Source of the DNA: DAOTVD01 sp034437075
GTDB lineage: Bacteria; Chloroflexota; Anaerolineae; Aggregatilineales; J027
Reading direction: 5' to 3'
Length of the DNA: 25,342 nt
NCBI GenBank assembly: GCA_034437075.1
Contig: DAOTVD010000171.1
Coordinates: forward strand, 1 to 25,342
Under the pieces are notes generated by a model. The model searched no databases and had not been told where the DNA came from. It worked only from the letters and a program-made list of their open reading frames with translations. The translations under genes and the position numbers were made by a program. Shown here piece after piece: positions 8,017 through 17,200 of the stretch. The first letter of the stretch is position 1. Each line of letters opens with the position of its first letter.

Positions 8017-10131
8017 ATGCAAACATTTTATCGTTGGCTGCGGAAAGTGCTCGCCTGGGCGTTTGGTTTGGCCATGCTCGGGAGTGTCGTCTATTTCCTA
8101 GGCTACACACTGACGGGTATTGCGCAAGAAATCGATCAACGCAGGGTGTTATCCGAGCGTGATGCGGACATTGTGCATACGGCTACCGCTTTAGCGCCCA
8201 CCATCGAAGCAGATTTGCCCTCTCGCGAAGAGCAAGCAGCGTCTCAAACCGAGGAGGCTGCCGCGATACCGGGCTTAGAGCAAATGCTAGACCCAACCAT
8301 GACGACGGATGAATCCGCGCTAGAAGTCGCGCAGATGGCTACTGCAATGCCTAGTGAGCGTCCTTCGTTAACGGCGACGGAAATGCCCACCGAAAGCCCT
8401 TCTCCGACGGATGTTCCCCCCAGCGCAACATCATCACCTACCATGCAGCCGCCGAACGAGTCCCAAACCCCAACTAATCCGCCCCCCACGCAGACGGACA
8501 CGCCAGAATCCACCACTGCCGCGCCGAGCCAGACACCCCCGCCGACCGAGCTTGCTCAGCGGGTGACTTTAATACCCACCAACACCGAGCGGCCTACAGC
8601 TATCCCGACGAACACGCCGCGCCCGACACGCACGCCGAGCCGTACCCCGACGCTGACGTTCACGCCCACGCCCACCGAAACGCCGAGCAATACCCCGACC
8701 CCGACTTTAACGCCCACCAATACGCTAACCCCGTCCCCGACTTTGACTCCAACAGCCACATTTACCCCTTCCCCGACCCTAACCCCAACCGCCACGCCGA
8801 CGCCTTCACCGTCGCCCTATCCGATTGAGGGTACATACGCAACGCCCGTGACGACACCCATCATTGCTTTTCCGCCCGAAGCGCCCCTGATGGAAGATAG
8901 CGACGACATCGTCAATTTTGTGTTGCTGGGCGCCGACTCTCGCGGGGATAATTTGGGGCGTACGGATGTTGTAATCCTGGTATCGTTGAATCTGGATGTT
9001 GGCAATGTGGCCATGTGGCATATCCCGCGCGATTTGCTGGTGTATGTGCCCGGCTATACCGTGGATCGGATCAACACCGTTTATAACTTGGGCGCCCAGG
9101 AAGGATGGCCTACGGGCGGGGCGGGTCTGATGAAAGAGACTATCCGCTATAATTTCGGCATCGAGGTGGATTACTACGCGCGCGTTAACTTCAGCGACTT
9201 TGAAGCCATTATCGAGCAACTTGGCGGGCTGCAAATTAGCGTCGATTGCCAGATCGAAGACTGGGCGCTCATTTCGCCGGACTTAGACCCGACCGTGGAA
9301 GAAAACTGGGAACAATACACCATGGGCATCGGACGGCAGACGTTGTCGCCGTATTTCGCCCTGTGGTATGCCCGCAGCCGCGTCACGACGAGCGATTTGG
9401 ATCGCGGGCGCCGCCAGATCGACATCTTGCGCGCGATGTTCGTGCAATCTCAGCAATTGGGTTTGTTTGAGCAAGTGACCGAACTCTTTCCTCAGGCGCT
9501 CGAAATCGTCGATACGGACATGACCTTAGACGATATATTACGTTTCTTGCCCGTGGCCAATACGCTGAATCTGAACGATATTGAGCGCTTCAATGGCGTC
9601 ATCGGCGTCCATTACACCAATTTCACCACGCCGGATGATGGCCGCGCGACTCTCTTGCCCGATTACGCCCAGATTTTCCAACTTGCGCGGGATTTCGTCA
9701 CACCCCCTACGGGTAATCGCCTCGACCTGGAGGAGGTCTCGATTGAAATTAACGACGGCTCCGCATTTGGCCTGGGCTTCGACCTCGTCGCGTCGGATCG
9801 GCTCGCCTGGGAGGGCTTTTTGACCTTCCCACAGGGGCAAATTCCGGGGCGGCAATTGCAAGCGACCACGATCTATGATTACACGGGCGCGACCAAAGGC
9901 AGCGCGTTAGAACGCATTATGGAGATTATGCGCATCGGTGATAGCCAGGTCGTATTCGAGCCCGACCCCAATCGCCAGGTCGATTTCCGCATTGATATTG
10001 GCACGGGGTATAACTCTTGCATTTTGGGCAGCAGTGCGGATGATCTCGGCCCGCCTGTGGATGAGTTCCAGGATACCGAAGACGTTGAAACCGATGGCGA
10101 ACCGACGTCTGAACCCGAAACGGTAGGTTAG
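8017..10131 (+). CDS. LytR-CpsA-Psr (LCP) family cell-wall protein with long Pro/Thr linker
   Basis: This is a 704-residue, type II membrane-anchored protein. LCP enzymes transfer undecaprenyl-linked glycopolymers onto peptidoglycan or other surface acceptors outside the membrane. A transmembrane helix lies at about 11-34, then a Pro/Thr/Ser-rich linker (about 110-285). The LCP domain (about 295-475) shows VLLGADSRGDNLGRTD, the IPRDLLV segment, RINTVYNLG, and RSRVTTSDLDRGRRQ with the Arg/Asp cluster that binds the lipid pyrophosphate. The C-terminal 130 residues (IEINDGSA ... FRIDIGTG) resemble a LytR_C domain and end in an acidic tail. The start is ATG 8017 (MQTFYRWLRK), chosen because GGAG lies 9 bases upstream; TTG 8002 is in frame but overlaps that site. 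Nudix and DUF547 genes follow closely, so the three probably share a transcript. Confidence 0.92.
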   Translation: MQTFYRWLRKVLAWAFGLAMLGSVVYFLGYTLTGIAQEIDQRRVLSERDADIVHTATALAPTIEADLPSREEQAASQTEEAAAIPGLEQMLDPTMTTDESALEVAQMATAMPSERPSLTATEMPTESPSPTDVPPSATSSPTMQPPNESQTPTNPPPTQTDTPESTTAAPSQTPPPTELAQRVTLIPTNTERPTAIPTNTPRPTRTPSRTPTLTFTPTPTETPSNTPTPTLTPTNTLTPSPTLTPTATFTPSPTLTPTATPTPSPSPYPIEGTYATPVTTPIIAFPPEAPLMEDSDDIVNFVLLGADSRGDNLGRTDVVILVSLNLDVGNVAMWHIPRDLLVYVPGYTVDRINTVYNLGAQEGWPTGGAGLMKETIRYNFGIEVDYYARVNFSDFEAIIEQLGGLQISVDCQIEDWALISPDLDPTVEENWEQYTMGIGRQTLSPYFALWYARSRVTTSDLDRGRRQIDILRAMFVQSQQLGLFEQVTELFPQALEIVDTDMTLDDILRFLPVANTLNLNDIERFNGVIGVHYTNFTTPDDGRATLLPDYAQIFQLARDFVTPPTGNRLDLEEVSIEINDGSAFGLGFDLVASDRLAWEGFLTFPQGQIPGRQLQATTIYDYTGATKGSALERIMEIMRIGDSQVVFEPDPNRQVDFRIDIGTGYNSCILGSSADDLGPPVDEFQDTEDVETDGEPTSEPETVG
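8722..8793 (+). repeat. Two 36-base tandem units encoding a 12-residue Thr/Pro repeat in the LCP linker
   Basis: Codons 8722-8757 encode TLTPSPTLTPTA and 8758-8793 encode TFTPSPTLTPTA. The units differ by one residue in twelve, but several codons differ synonymously. The surrounding linker (about 8350-8815) is a looser mixture of TP, TPT and TPS units. This is a protein-coding low-complexity spacer, not a mobile repeat. Confidence 0.8.
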
Positions 10132-10135
10132 CGCG

Positions 10136-10651
10136 ATGGGCGCACATGACCAAGGCGCTGATGCAACCGCCGGACGTTGGACGGTTATTCCGCGCACCTT
10201 GTGCCTTGTGACCGATGGCGATGATGTATTGTTGATGAAGCGTGGCCCACACAAGCGCGTTTTTCCGAATCGGTATAACGGCTTGGGGGGGCATATCGAG
10301 CGGGACGAAGACCCATTGCGCGCTGCCGTGCGTGAAATTCGTGAAGAAGCGGGCATCGAGGTAAGTAACCCGCGCTTACGGGGCGTCATTAACATTGATG
10401 CCGGTCAGCCAGGCGGGATCATGCTTTTTGTGGTGACAGCCCAAGCCCGTTCGCGGGCAGTGGGCGAATGCGACGAAGGCACGCTGGAATGGGTGCCTTT
10501 GCGCGCCATTACGGGTAAAAACCTCGTCGAAGACCTGCCCATTTTGCTGCCGCGTCTCTTTGGGAGTGGGGCAAGCGAAACGCCTTTTAGCGCGCACGTC
10601 AGCTATACGGCGGATGATCGGCTAATGTTTCGGTTTAATGACGATGAATGA
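10136..10651 (+). CDS. Nudix hydrolase (MutT-like)
   Basis: This 171-residue protein carries a complete Nudix box, GX5EX7REUXEEXGU, at residues 52-74. It starts GHIERDE and ends REIREEAGI, with Arg66, Glu67, Glu70 and Glu71 as the expected catalytic and magnesium-binding residues. Family members hydrolyse nucleoside diphosphates linked to another moiety. The segment LLMKRGPHKRVFPNRYNGLGGH resembles the 8-oxo-dGTPase/MTH1-like group, but substrate cannot be assigned from sequence. It begins 4 bases after the LCP stop and ends 9 bases before the DUF547 gene. Translational coupling to the LCP gene is therefore likely. No strong ribosome-binding site of its own is visible. The role in this cluster may be simple housekeeping, with no functional link to the cell wall. 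Confidence 0.9.
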   Translation: MGAHDQGADATAGRWTVIPRTLCLVTDGDDVLLMKRGPHKRVFPNRYNGLGGHIERDEDPLRAAVREIREEAGIEVSNPRLRGVINIDAGQPGGIMLFVVTAQARSRAVGECDEGTLEWVPLRAITGKNLVEDLPILLPRLFGSGASETPFSAHVSYTADDRLMFRFNDDE

Positions 10652-10660
10652 GAGCCCCTT

Positions 10661-11548
10661 ATGCACCGAGCCCGGACGATATGGCAGGCGCTATACCAAA
10701 CGGCCTTGCGGATTAAGCCGCGCGTTTTGAACCATGATGTGCCTTTAACTACCGACGCCCCCGACGACATTGCCGCTGCCCTCAAACGCACCATCAACCA
10801 GATCAAAAGCCAGGCCACCGATTACGAACGTGGCACGGTGGATTACCAAGCCCTGCAAGCTAGCGATATTTATGCGGAATATCGCCAGATTACCGCACAC
10901 TTGCGCGACTTTGAGCTAGCGTCCGTGGACAGTCGTGAAGAAAAGCTCGCCTTTTGGATCAATCTCTATAACGCGCTGTCTATTGATGGCATTATCGCGC
11001 TGGGCATTCGCGAGTCTATGCAAGAATATGTGGCGTTTGGCGACCGGGTGGCCTATGATATCGGGGGCTATTTTTTTAGCATCGAAGATATTGAACATGG
11101 TATCTTGCGCGCCAATGCTGGGCATCCCTATGTGCCTGGGCCGCAGTTCTCGCCGGGTGATCCTCGCTTGGCTTTTGCGCTGAAACAACGCGACATCCGC
11201 ACGCATTTTACGTTGGTGTGTGGGGCGCAATCCTGCCCACCGATTCAATTTTACGAGGCCGATAAGATCGACATGCAGCTTGATTTTGCAACCAAGAATT
11301 ACCTCAACGGCAGCGATGTCGAAATTGATATACCCAATCGGCAGGTCACGCTGAACAAACTGTTGATGTGGTATGCCCATGATTTTGGCGCATCGTCGCT
11401 TGTGCGTTGGAATGGCCTGGGCGATAAAACGCCGATTTTGCGCACAATTGCGCCATACCGGATGAACGAAACGGAACGGGCATTTCTGGAACATGGTGAG
11501 GCGAAGGTCGCGTTTAAGCCTTACGATTGGCGTTTGAACGCGGCGTAA
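10661..11548 (+). CDS. DUF547 domain protein
   Basis: This is a 295-residue protein without an obvious signal peptide or membrane helix. Residues about 85-240 match DUF547 by eye. KLAFWINLYNAL (95-106) is followed by DIEHGILR (143-150), DPRLAFAL (167-174), LVCGAQSCPPI (185-195) and a closing VTLNKLLMWYAHDFG (229-243). The CGAxSCPP motif is the family's hallmark, with invariant cysteines. The biochemical function of DUF547 is not established to my knowledge; bacterial members are often annotated only as conserved proteins. The ATG at 10661 is 9 bases after the Nudix stop, with a weak GAGAG upstream. The downstream 169 bases hold no clear T-rich terminator. Confidence 0.85.
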   Translation: MHRARTIWQALYQTALRIKPRVLNHDVPLTTDAPDDIAAALKRTINQIKSQATDYERGTVDYQALQASDIYAEYRQITAHLRDFELASVDSREEKLAFWINLYNALSIDGIIALGIRESMQEYVAFGDRVAYDIGGYFFSIEDIEHGILRANAGHPYVPGPQFSPGDPRLAFALKQRDIRTHFTLVCGAQSCPPIQFYEADKIDMQLDFATKNYLNGSDVEIDIPNRQVTLNKLLMWYAHDFGASSLVRWNGLGDKTPILRTIAPYRMNETERAFLEHGEAKVAFKPYDWRLNAA

Positions 11549-11591
11549 TGGGTATCGCGCTGGTTTCATCTCCGGTGCCGTCTTCGGGCAA

Positions 11592-11631
11592 CTCAGAATC
11601 CGCCCCGGGTAAGTGGAACTGGAAATCTGAG
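11592..11631 (+). other. Weak inverted repeat in the DUF547-secD gap
   Basis: CTCAGA (11592-11597) and TCTGAG (11626-11631) are perfect inverted copies, with a further TCC/GGA pair inside. No T-tract follows, so it is not a convincing terminator. It could be a leader structure for secD. The rest of the 11549-11717 gap shows only a poor promoter candidate (TTATCA, 15 bases, TATAGC near 11641-11667). Confidence 0.25.
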
Positions 11632-11717
11632 GCCGCTAGGGTTATCATACGAGCCGTTTACGTATAGCATTATCCAACACAGCGAATGATATTTTTTGGC
11701 GAAAGGCACATTGGAAT

Positions 11718-13133
11718 ATGCCCTATTATCGCTTTTGGCTAGGGGTAATCCTGATTATTGCGGTTGTCACCGGGTGGATGGTGTGGCCGGATAACCCAGG
11801 GTTAAATATTGATTTTCTGGACATTGAACGTGAGATTGAAGTTCAGCAAGGGCTAGACTTGCAAGGTGGATCGCGGGTGTTGCTGCGTGCAGCAGCCCTG
11901 CAAGAGGATGTCAGCCAGGAAGAACTGAACACCACCCGCCGCATTGTCGAGAACCGGGTGAACGGGTTGGGCGTCACCGAAGCGGTGGTGCAAACTCAGG
12001 GTAGTGACCGCCTAATTGTGGAGCTACCTGGCGTCAGCGACCGCGAACTCGCGCTGTCCACGATTCAAGGCACTGGCTTGCTTGAGTTCGTCGATTTTAG
12101 CGGCCTTGGCGGTTCGGTTCCTCTGGAGGGTGCGTGTATTCTGACCACCGAGCAGATCGCGCAATTTGGTGAAGGGCGTGGCTGTTCGCCCAATGAACCG
12201 GGCGGCGAACGTCGCTCTGGCCAGACGAACCCGATTACAGGTGCGCCATTCCGAACGATCATGACCGGGGAAGGCTTGGACGACGCAATTGCTGAGCCGA
12301 CCGGGGTTGCGGGTGTGGGCGTTGGTACCTGGCAAGTTGCATTTGCGACGACCAGTGAAGGCGCTGACATTTTTTCTAGCTATACCGGCGCCAATATTGG
12401 TCAGCCGCTGGCCATTGTGCTAGACGGCGAACTGATTTCTGCGCCTACGGTGCAAGCGCGCATCAGCGACCAGGGCACCATCACGGGCGATTTCTCGCGC
12501 CAAGAGGCCGAATCGCTGGCCGTGCAGTTGCGCTATGGTGCGTTGCCCGTGCCGCTAGAAGTGGAAGCCTTCGACACCGTAGGCCCGACGCTGGGCGAAA
12601 TCTCGGTGAACAAATCGGTAGAAGCGGGCATCATTGGTGTGATTACCGTTCTGGTGTTCTTGACCCTCTATTATCGTGTGCCGGGCTTGGCAGCGGCTTT
12701 TGCGTTGGCGTTGTTTATCATGATTAACTTCGCGGCCTATAAATTCATCCCCGTGACCTTGACCCTCCCCGCAATTACGGGCTTTTTGATTAGCATCGGG
12801 ACGGCGGTGGACGGCAATGTTCTCATTTTTGAGCGTATGAAAGAGGAGCTACGCGCTGGTAAACCACTGACCAAAGCCATGGAATTGGGTTTCTCTCGCG
12901 CGTGGACGGCCATTCGCGACTCGAATATCTCCACCATTACGATTTGTGTCGTGTTGTGGTTTTTCGGTAGCAGCTTTGGTGCCAGTGCGGTGCAGGGCTT
13001 CGCGATTACCTTAGGCTTGGGGCTGGTGTTTAATCTATTCACGGCCATTATCGTTACCCAAGCGCTACTCACGCTAATTATCCAACTGAGCGGGCGCTCG
13101 CTCATCCAACAACGTTGGCTACTGGGCGCGTAA
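11718..13133 (+). CDS. secD: Protein translocase subunit SecD
   Basis: This 471-residue inner-membrane protein works with SecF, using the proton-motive force to help release and pull secretory proteins on the outer face of the SecYEG channel. TM1 is at about residues 6-22. QGLDLQGGSRVLL (44-56) is the family N-terminal motif. The periplasmic P1 domain includes RRIVENRVNGLGV and DRLIVELPGV, and later LAIVLDGELISAPTV. Five C-terminal helices start near 303, with the characteristic VDGNVLIFERMKEELR (364-379) whose Asp is placed for proton coupling. Length is typical for the Gram-positive-like short form. The P1 domain carries an insert with two cysteines (Cys140, Cys156). The secF ATG follows the stop after 9 bases. 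No yajC is seen upstream. Confidence 0.97.
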   Translation: MPYYRFWLGVILIIAVVTGWMVWPDNPGLNIDFLDIEREIEVQQGLDLQGGSRVLLRAAALQEDVSQEELNTTRRIVENRVNGLGVTEAVVQTQGSDRLIVELPGVSDRELALSTIQGTGLLEFVDFSGLGGSVPLEGACILTTEQIAQFGEGRGCSPNEPGGERRSGQTNPITGAPFRTIMTGEGLDDAIAEPTGVAGVGVGTWQVAFATTSEGADIFSSYTGANIGQPLAIVLDGELISAPTVQARISDQGTITGDFSRQEAESLAVQLRYGALPVPLEVEAFDTVGPTLGEISVNKSVEAGIIGVITVLVFLTLYYRVPGLAAAFALALFIMINFAAYKFIPVTLTLPAITGFLISIGTAVDGNVLIFERMKEELRAGKPLTKAMELGFSRAWTAIRDSNISTITICVVLWFFGSSFGASAVQGFAITLGLGLVFNLFTAIIVTQALLTLIIQLSGRSLIQQRWLLGA

Positions 13134-13142
13134 GGAGTTGAT

Positions 13143-14150
13143 ATGTTTCGGTTAGTAGAACGACGCGCGTACTATTTTCTCTTCTCAGGGCTTATCCTGA
13201 CGATTGGCATCGGCACGCTGATCTATTCCACGGTGCAAACCGGGCAACCCTTGCAACTGGGCATCGACTTCACGGGGGGCACGATCTTTGAGTTGCAATT
13301 CATCGAAGCCATTGGCGAGCAAGAAATCCGCGATGTGTTCACCGAGGCCGGCTACGAGGAACTGGTCGTGCAAGAACTCAACCCGCTAGAGACAGAATCA
13401 CTGGGCGAAGGGGTTGAGGCGTATCCCGAAGGGAGTCGCTGGTCGGTGCGCACGGAAGAAGCCTCCGTGGATGAAATCACGCTTATGCTAGAAGAATTGC
13501 AAGCAGAACTAGCGCCCCTGGATGAAGAAGCGACTTCAACAAACGAAGTTTCAGGTACGGTCGGCCAAGAAGTAACCCAGGCCGCCATCCTGGCGACGAT
13601 CTTTGGCGGTGGTGTGGTGCTGGCATTTGTGTGGTTCGCTTTCCGCAAAGTGCCGAATGCATATCGCTACGGCGCCTGTGCGATTGTGGCCATGGTGCAC
13701 GATCTGCTGATTATGATTACTGCTATGTCGATCTTCGGCTTGGTGCTGGGTTGGCAGGCCGACGCGCTCTTTCTGACGGCCATGCTGACTGTGCTTGGTT
13801 TCTCCGTGCAAGATACCATCGTGGTGTTCGACCGCATCCGCGAGAACATCCCGCGCCGCCGGGGCGAGAGCTACGAATTGATCGTTAACCGCAGTGTGCT
13901 CGAAACCGTGCATCGCTCGCTGGCTACGCAGTTGAATGCGATGTTCATCATGGTGGCGTTGGTGTTGTTCGGCGGCGAGACAACCCGCCAATTCATCATC
14001 ATCATGCTGATTGGCCTCACCAGCGGGACGTATAGCTCGATCTTTATCGCGGTACCGTTGCTGGTATCCTGGGAAAAAGGTCAAATCCCATTCTTGAACC
14101 GCGAAGCCAAAGAGCGGCCTCGGTCTACCGTTGTAGACCAAACCGCCTAA
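13143..14150 (+). CDS. secF: Protein translocase subunit SecF
   Basis: This 335-residue partner of SecD has an N-terminal helix at about 11-29. LGIDFTGGTIFEL (39-51) is the SecF/SecD family signature, followed by a small periplasmic domain rich in Glu. Five helices lie in the C-terminal half and contain FSVQDTIVVFDRIREN, the SecF equivalent of the SecD 'DxNVLIFER' motif. An unusually acidic, Thr/Ser-containing stretch (about 115-140) precedes the second helix. AAGGAG lies 6 bases before the ATG, which gives this gene the strongest ribosome-binding site in the window. It forms a two-gene operon with secD and ends 6 bases before an intrinsic terminator. Confidence 0.97.
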   Translation: MFRLVERRAYYFLFSGLILTIGIGTLIYSTVQTGQPLQLGIDFTGGTIFELQFIEAIGEQEIRDVFTEAGYEELVVQELNPLETESLGEGVEAYPEGSRWSVRTEEASVDEITLMLEELQAELAPLDEEATSTNEVSGTVGQEVTQAAILATIFGGGVVLAFVWFAFRKVPNAYRYGACAIVAMVHDLLIMITAMSIFGLVLGWQADALFLTAMLTVLGFSVQDTIVVFDRIRENIPRRRGESYELIVNRSVLETVHRSLATQLNAMFIMVALVLFGGETTRQFIIIMLIGLTSGTYSSIFIAVPLLVSWEKGQIPFLNREAKERPRSTVVDQTA

Positions 14151-14155
14151 AACAG

Positions 14156-14186
14156 AAGCGGGGTGTTTTCTAGCACCCCGCTTTTT
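14156..14186 (+). terminator. Intrinsic terminator after secF
   Basis: A perfect 10-base-pair stem pairs AAGCGGGGTG (14156-14165) with CACCCCGCTT (14174-14183) around an 8-base loop, and a T-run continues to 14186. It lies between convergent genes. On the minus strand TTTT follows the stem after three bases, so it may also stop transcription from the ABC permease. Confidence 0.9.
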
Positions 14187-14205
14187 GATTCCGACAATCA
14201 GGTAA

Positions 14206-14221
14206 GCGCTATTCGTAGCGC
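14206..14221. repeat. Short perfect hairpin spanning the permease stop codon
   Basis: GCGCTA (14206-14211), loop TTCG, TAGCGC (14216-14221). The permease stop (14209-14211 on the minus strand) is inside the stem. It has no T-tract. It may stabilise the 3' end of the ABC mRNA, or be chance. Confidence 0.35.
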
Positions 14222-17200
14222 AAAACGTCCATAGGGCTTTCGCGGGCGGCTGTCCAGGCGGAAGCCAACGTCGCGAGCACGGCCACAAAGATACCCAGGC
14301 CCACCAGGCGCGCGGCGGGCAACAATTGCAGCGTATCCTCCAATTGTTGCGCGTTCCCCAACACGCCGACCCATAGCGTTGCAATCAGGCCAATGGCCGC
14401 GCCGATGAGCCCCGCAACCAGGCCAATCAGCGCGTATTCAAACACCAATTGCGCCAGGACGCGCCAGCCTTTCAGGCCAACCGCCTTCATAACGCCGATT
14501 TGCTGGCGGCGTTCTTGAGTATCCAGCGCTACCGTATTGGCGATGATAGCGATCCCCGCTACCAAGGCCAAAAACGCGACCAGCGCCGGGATAGCGATCA
14601 GTTGCGCGATAAGGTTTTCGATCACCTGCACCAGATAGCTGATTTCAATGGCGAAAGCGTTGGTAATCCCCGCAAATTCGAAAATGGCTTCGTCCACGAA
14701 ATCATCTTCGATGTCGGCTACGGTCACATACGAGTTAGGCCGGATGAATTCTGGCACGCTTTCGATGGGCGCTTGGAAGCCGATAGCCACCCCGGTTTGT
14801 TGCGAGTTTTCATCAATCAAACCGATGATAGTAAACGTGCGTTCGATGGGTTCTTCCTCCGAGCCAGGCGGGGGGCGCAGCAACCAGGTGATCTCCGTGC
14901 CGACCTCAATGCCCAGTAAATCGAGTGGCGAGCCGGCGGGCGGCTCGCGGATGACCATCACAGGTTGGCCGATGTCTTCTGGACGCAAAAAACGACCATT
15001 GGTCATTTCGTATTCCAGGTCGGCATTCTGGCGCGGATCGATGGTCGTGAAGCCGAAGCCGATGCCGGGTTCGTTCTCTTGCTGGCCGACCTCGAAGCGA
15101 TTGCCGTCGGCGGCGTCGCCGGTTTCGAAGCCTTCTACATCTGGTTCTTCGCCATCCACCGCGATCAGCCGCCCAGTATAAAGCGTAAATTCGGCGTAAC
15201 TGCGCACACCCGGTAGTTGCTCCTCTAGGCGTTTGCTGACCGCGTCAGCGGCTTCTGGGTTGCGCGAGAGCACCAGCACGTTTCCGCCCGCTTCGGCCTG
15301 TAATTGGCCTTCTAACAGGGTCGTGACGCCGCTGGTCGTCAGGGTGATAAGCGACAGCGCGGCGATGCCCGCCGTGAGGCCCATCATGGTTGCGGCGGTG
15401 CGGGGGCGGCGGGCGTTCATGTTGCGTAGGGCGAGTTTGGCGTCCACATTCTTGAATGTGGGGGTTTTGCTGAGAATCCACACCACGCCCAGCATAGCAG
15501 CGAAGACGAGCGCCATGGCCAGCACCAAAATTTGCACCACGACAATACCTGTCGAGGCGCGTTCAAGGTCGCTCCAAAAGCCAAAACCGCCAAACAGCGC
15601 TTCGAGCGCATCCCCTAAACCGAAACCTACAACCGCGCTAAAGGTCGCGCCAATGACACCCAGCCCCACCAGGCCCGCCGCGCCTCGCGCACGTGTGCGG
15701 AAGATTAGTGCGCTCGCCAAAAACAGTACCACGGCCACGACCCGCGCGGGGGTGGTGCCCGGCGGAGGGGACTCCGCTGGATATAGCACGGCCAACACGG
15801 CGATGGTCACAAAATAGACGCCGCCGCCAATCAACGCGCCTAAGACGATGGCACCGCCCAGTAGCAAGGTCTGGCGGGCACCCCGCGCCACCGATACCGC
15901 AAATTCGGGTTGGGTTCGCGTGAGTGCGGAAAGCCCCAAAAGCAAGCTGATGAATAGCGCCGCCGGAAGACCATAAATCGCCAGGGCGGGGATACCAAAG
16001 CCGAACGCGATTTCTGCGCCCCCCAGCCCGATGAGGCTCAAGGCGCCTACGGCCCCGGCAAAAACCCACACACCCCGCCGCGCAACCTCTGCGCCCGCGT
16101 CTGCCGGGATGCGTTTCATAATTCCCTCGTTATGTAACATGATCCCCGCGAAGCCGCCCAGGATGAACCCGCCTAAGGCGAGCATGAGCGCGATAGGTAG
16201 TTCCAGTTGACCGCGTATGATGATGTTTAGCGTCAGCCCGAAAAGAATCATCACCAGAAAGATCGTGCCCAGGGTGCGCGTTAGCCCCGCATTCGGTAGA
16301 GTGATCTCGTTCGGGCGCAGAACCCCCGCCGGGCGCACCTGGCCCGCGTTGAGCGTGGGCAGAAATCCGAAGCAAATCGTGATGATAACGCCCAGTGTCG
16401 CGCCGCTGAACCACGCTTCGGGATAAGCCCGCCAGGCGAGTTCGGCATTCAGCACGGTTTCGCCCACATTACGCACGCTATAGCTTAGCCCGATGCCTGC
16501 TAAAATGCCGATCACGCTGCCGATGATGCCCATCAGCGCGGCTTCCACTAGGAACAGAGCCGTCACGCGCCAGGCTTTAAGGCCCATGGTTTTTAGTACG
16601 GCGATTTCCAGCGTGCGCCGCGCGACAATCACGTTCATGGTATTCACGATGCCGATTCCGCCGATTAAAATCGCGGAAAGGCCCATCACTAGCACGAGGT
16701 CGTTAATGAGGTCGGCGGCTTCCTGATTTTCTTCTTCGAGTTCGGCGGTCGTCACGTAGGCGATATTTTCGCCAAAACGCGCTTCCAGTCGATCAGCGGC
16801 GCGCGTGACGTCGCGCCCTAAGGGCAGTCGGATATAGGCGGTGGTGGGCAATGGGTCGAGCCCGATTTCGGGTGCGCGTTCTAATGGATAGTAGACGAAG
16901 CCGACAAACCCCGCCGGGCCATTGCGCAATGCTAAGCTACCTTCGGACTCATCGGCAGCGATGCCCGCAACCGTTAGCGGTGTTTCAGCGCCCGGCACGC
17001 GGATACGGTCACCCAGAGAGATGTTGTTCTCTAGCGCGATGCGGCGTGAAACGACCAGATTGAGTCCATCGTCGGCAAAAACCTCTTGCAGGGTCAACCC
17101 GGCGGGCTCGGCCAGGCGCGCTTCGCCATAAAACGGCCAGGTTTCCGGGTTTACCAGCACAGGCACCACGGGGAAGGGTTGGCCGGGTTCGTCCTCTGGC

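Noticed and set aside
8556..8795. Val/Gly-repeat open frames on the minus strand, which look like a structural protein
   Set aside because: They are the complement of the Thr/Pro linker codons of the LCP gene. The repetition comes from that linker.
8350..8815. Repeated C-rich units considered as a CRISPR or satellite array
   Set aside because: Unit length is irregular, there are no unique spacers, and the phase is kept at multiples of three inside a protein linker.
10916..11569. Minus-strand open frame of 217 codons
   Set aside because: Fully antisense to the convincing DUF547 gene. No motif and no ribosome-binding site.
13551..14384. Long minus-strand open frame of 277 codons across secF and the permease end
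   Set aside because: It lies antisense to secF and through the secF terminator into the permease in another frame, has no coherent domain, and is rich in Arg/His/Cys as expected for a shadow frame.
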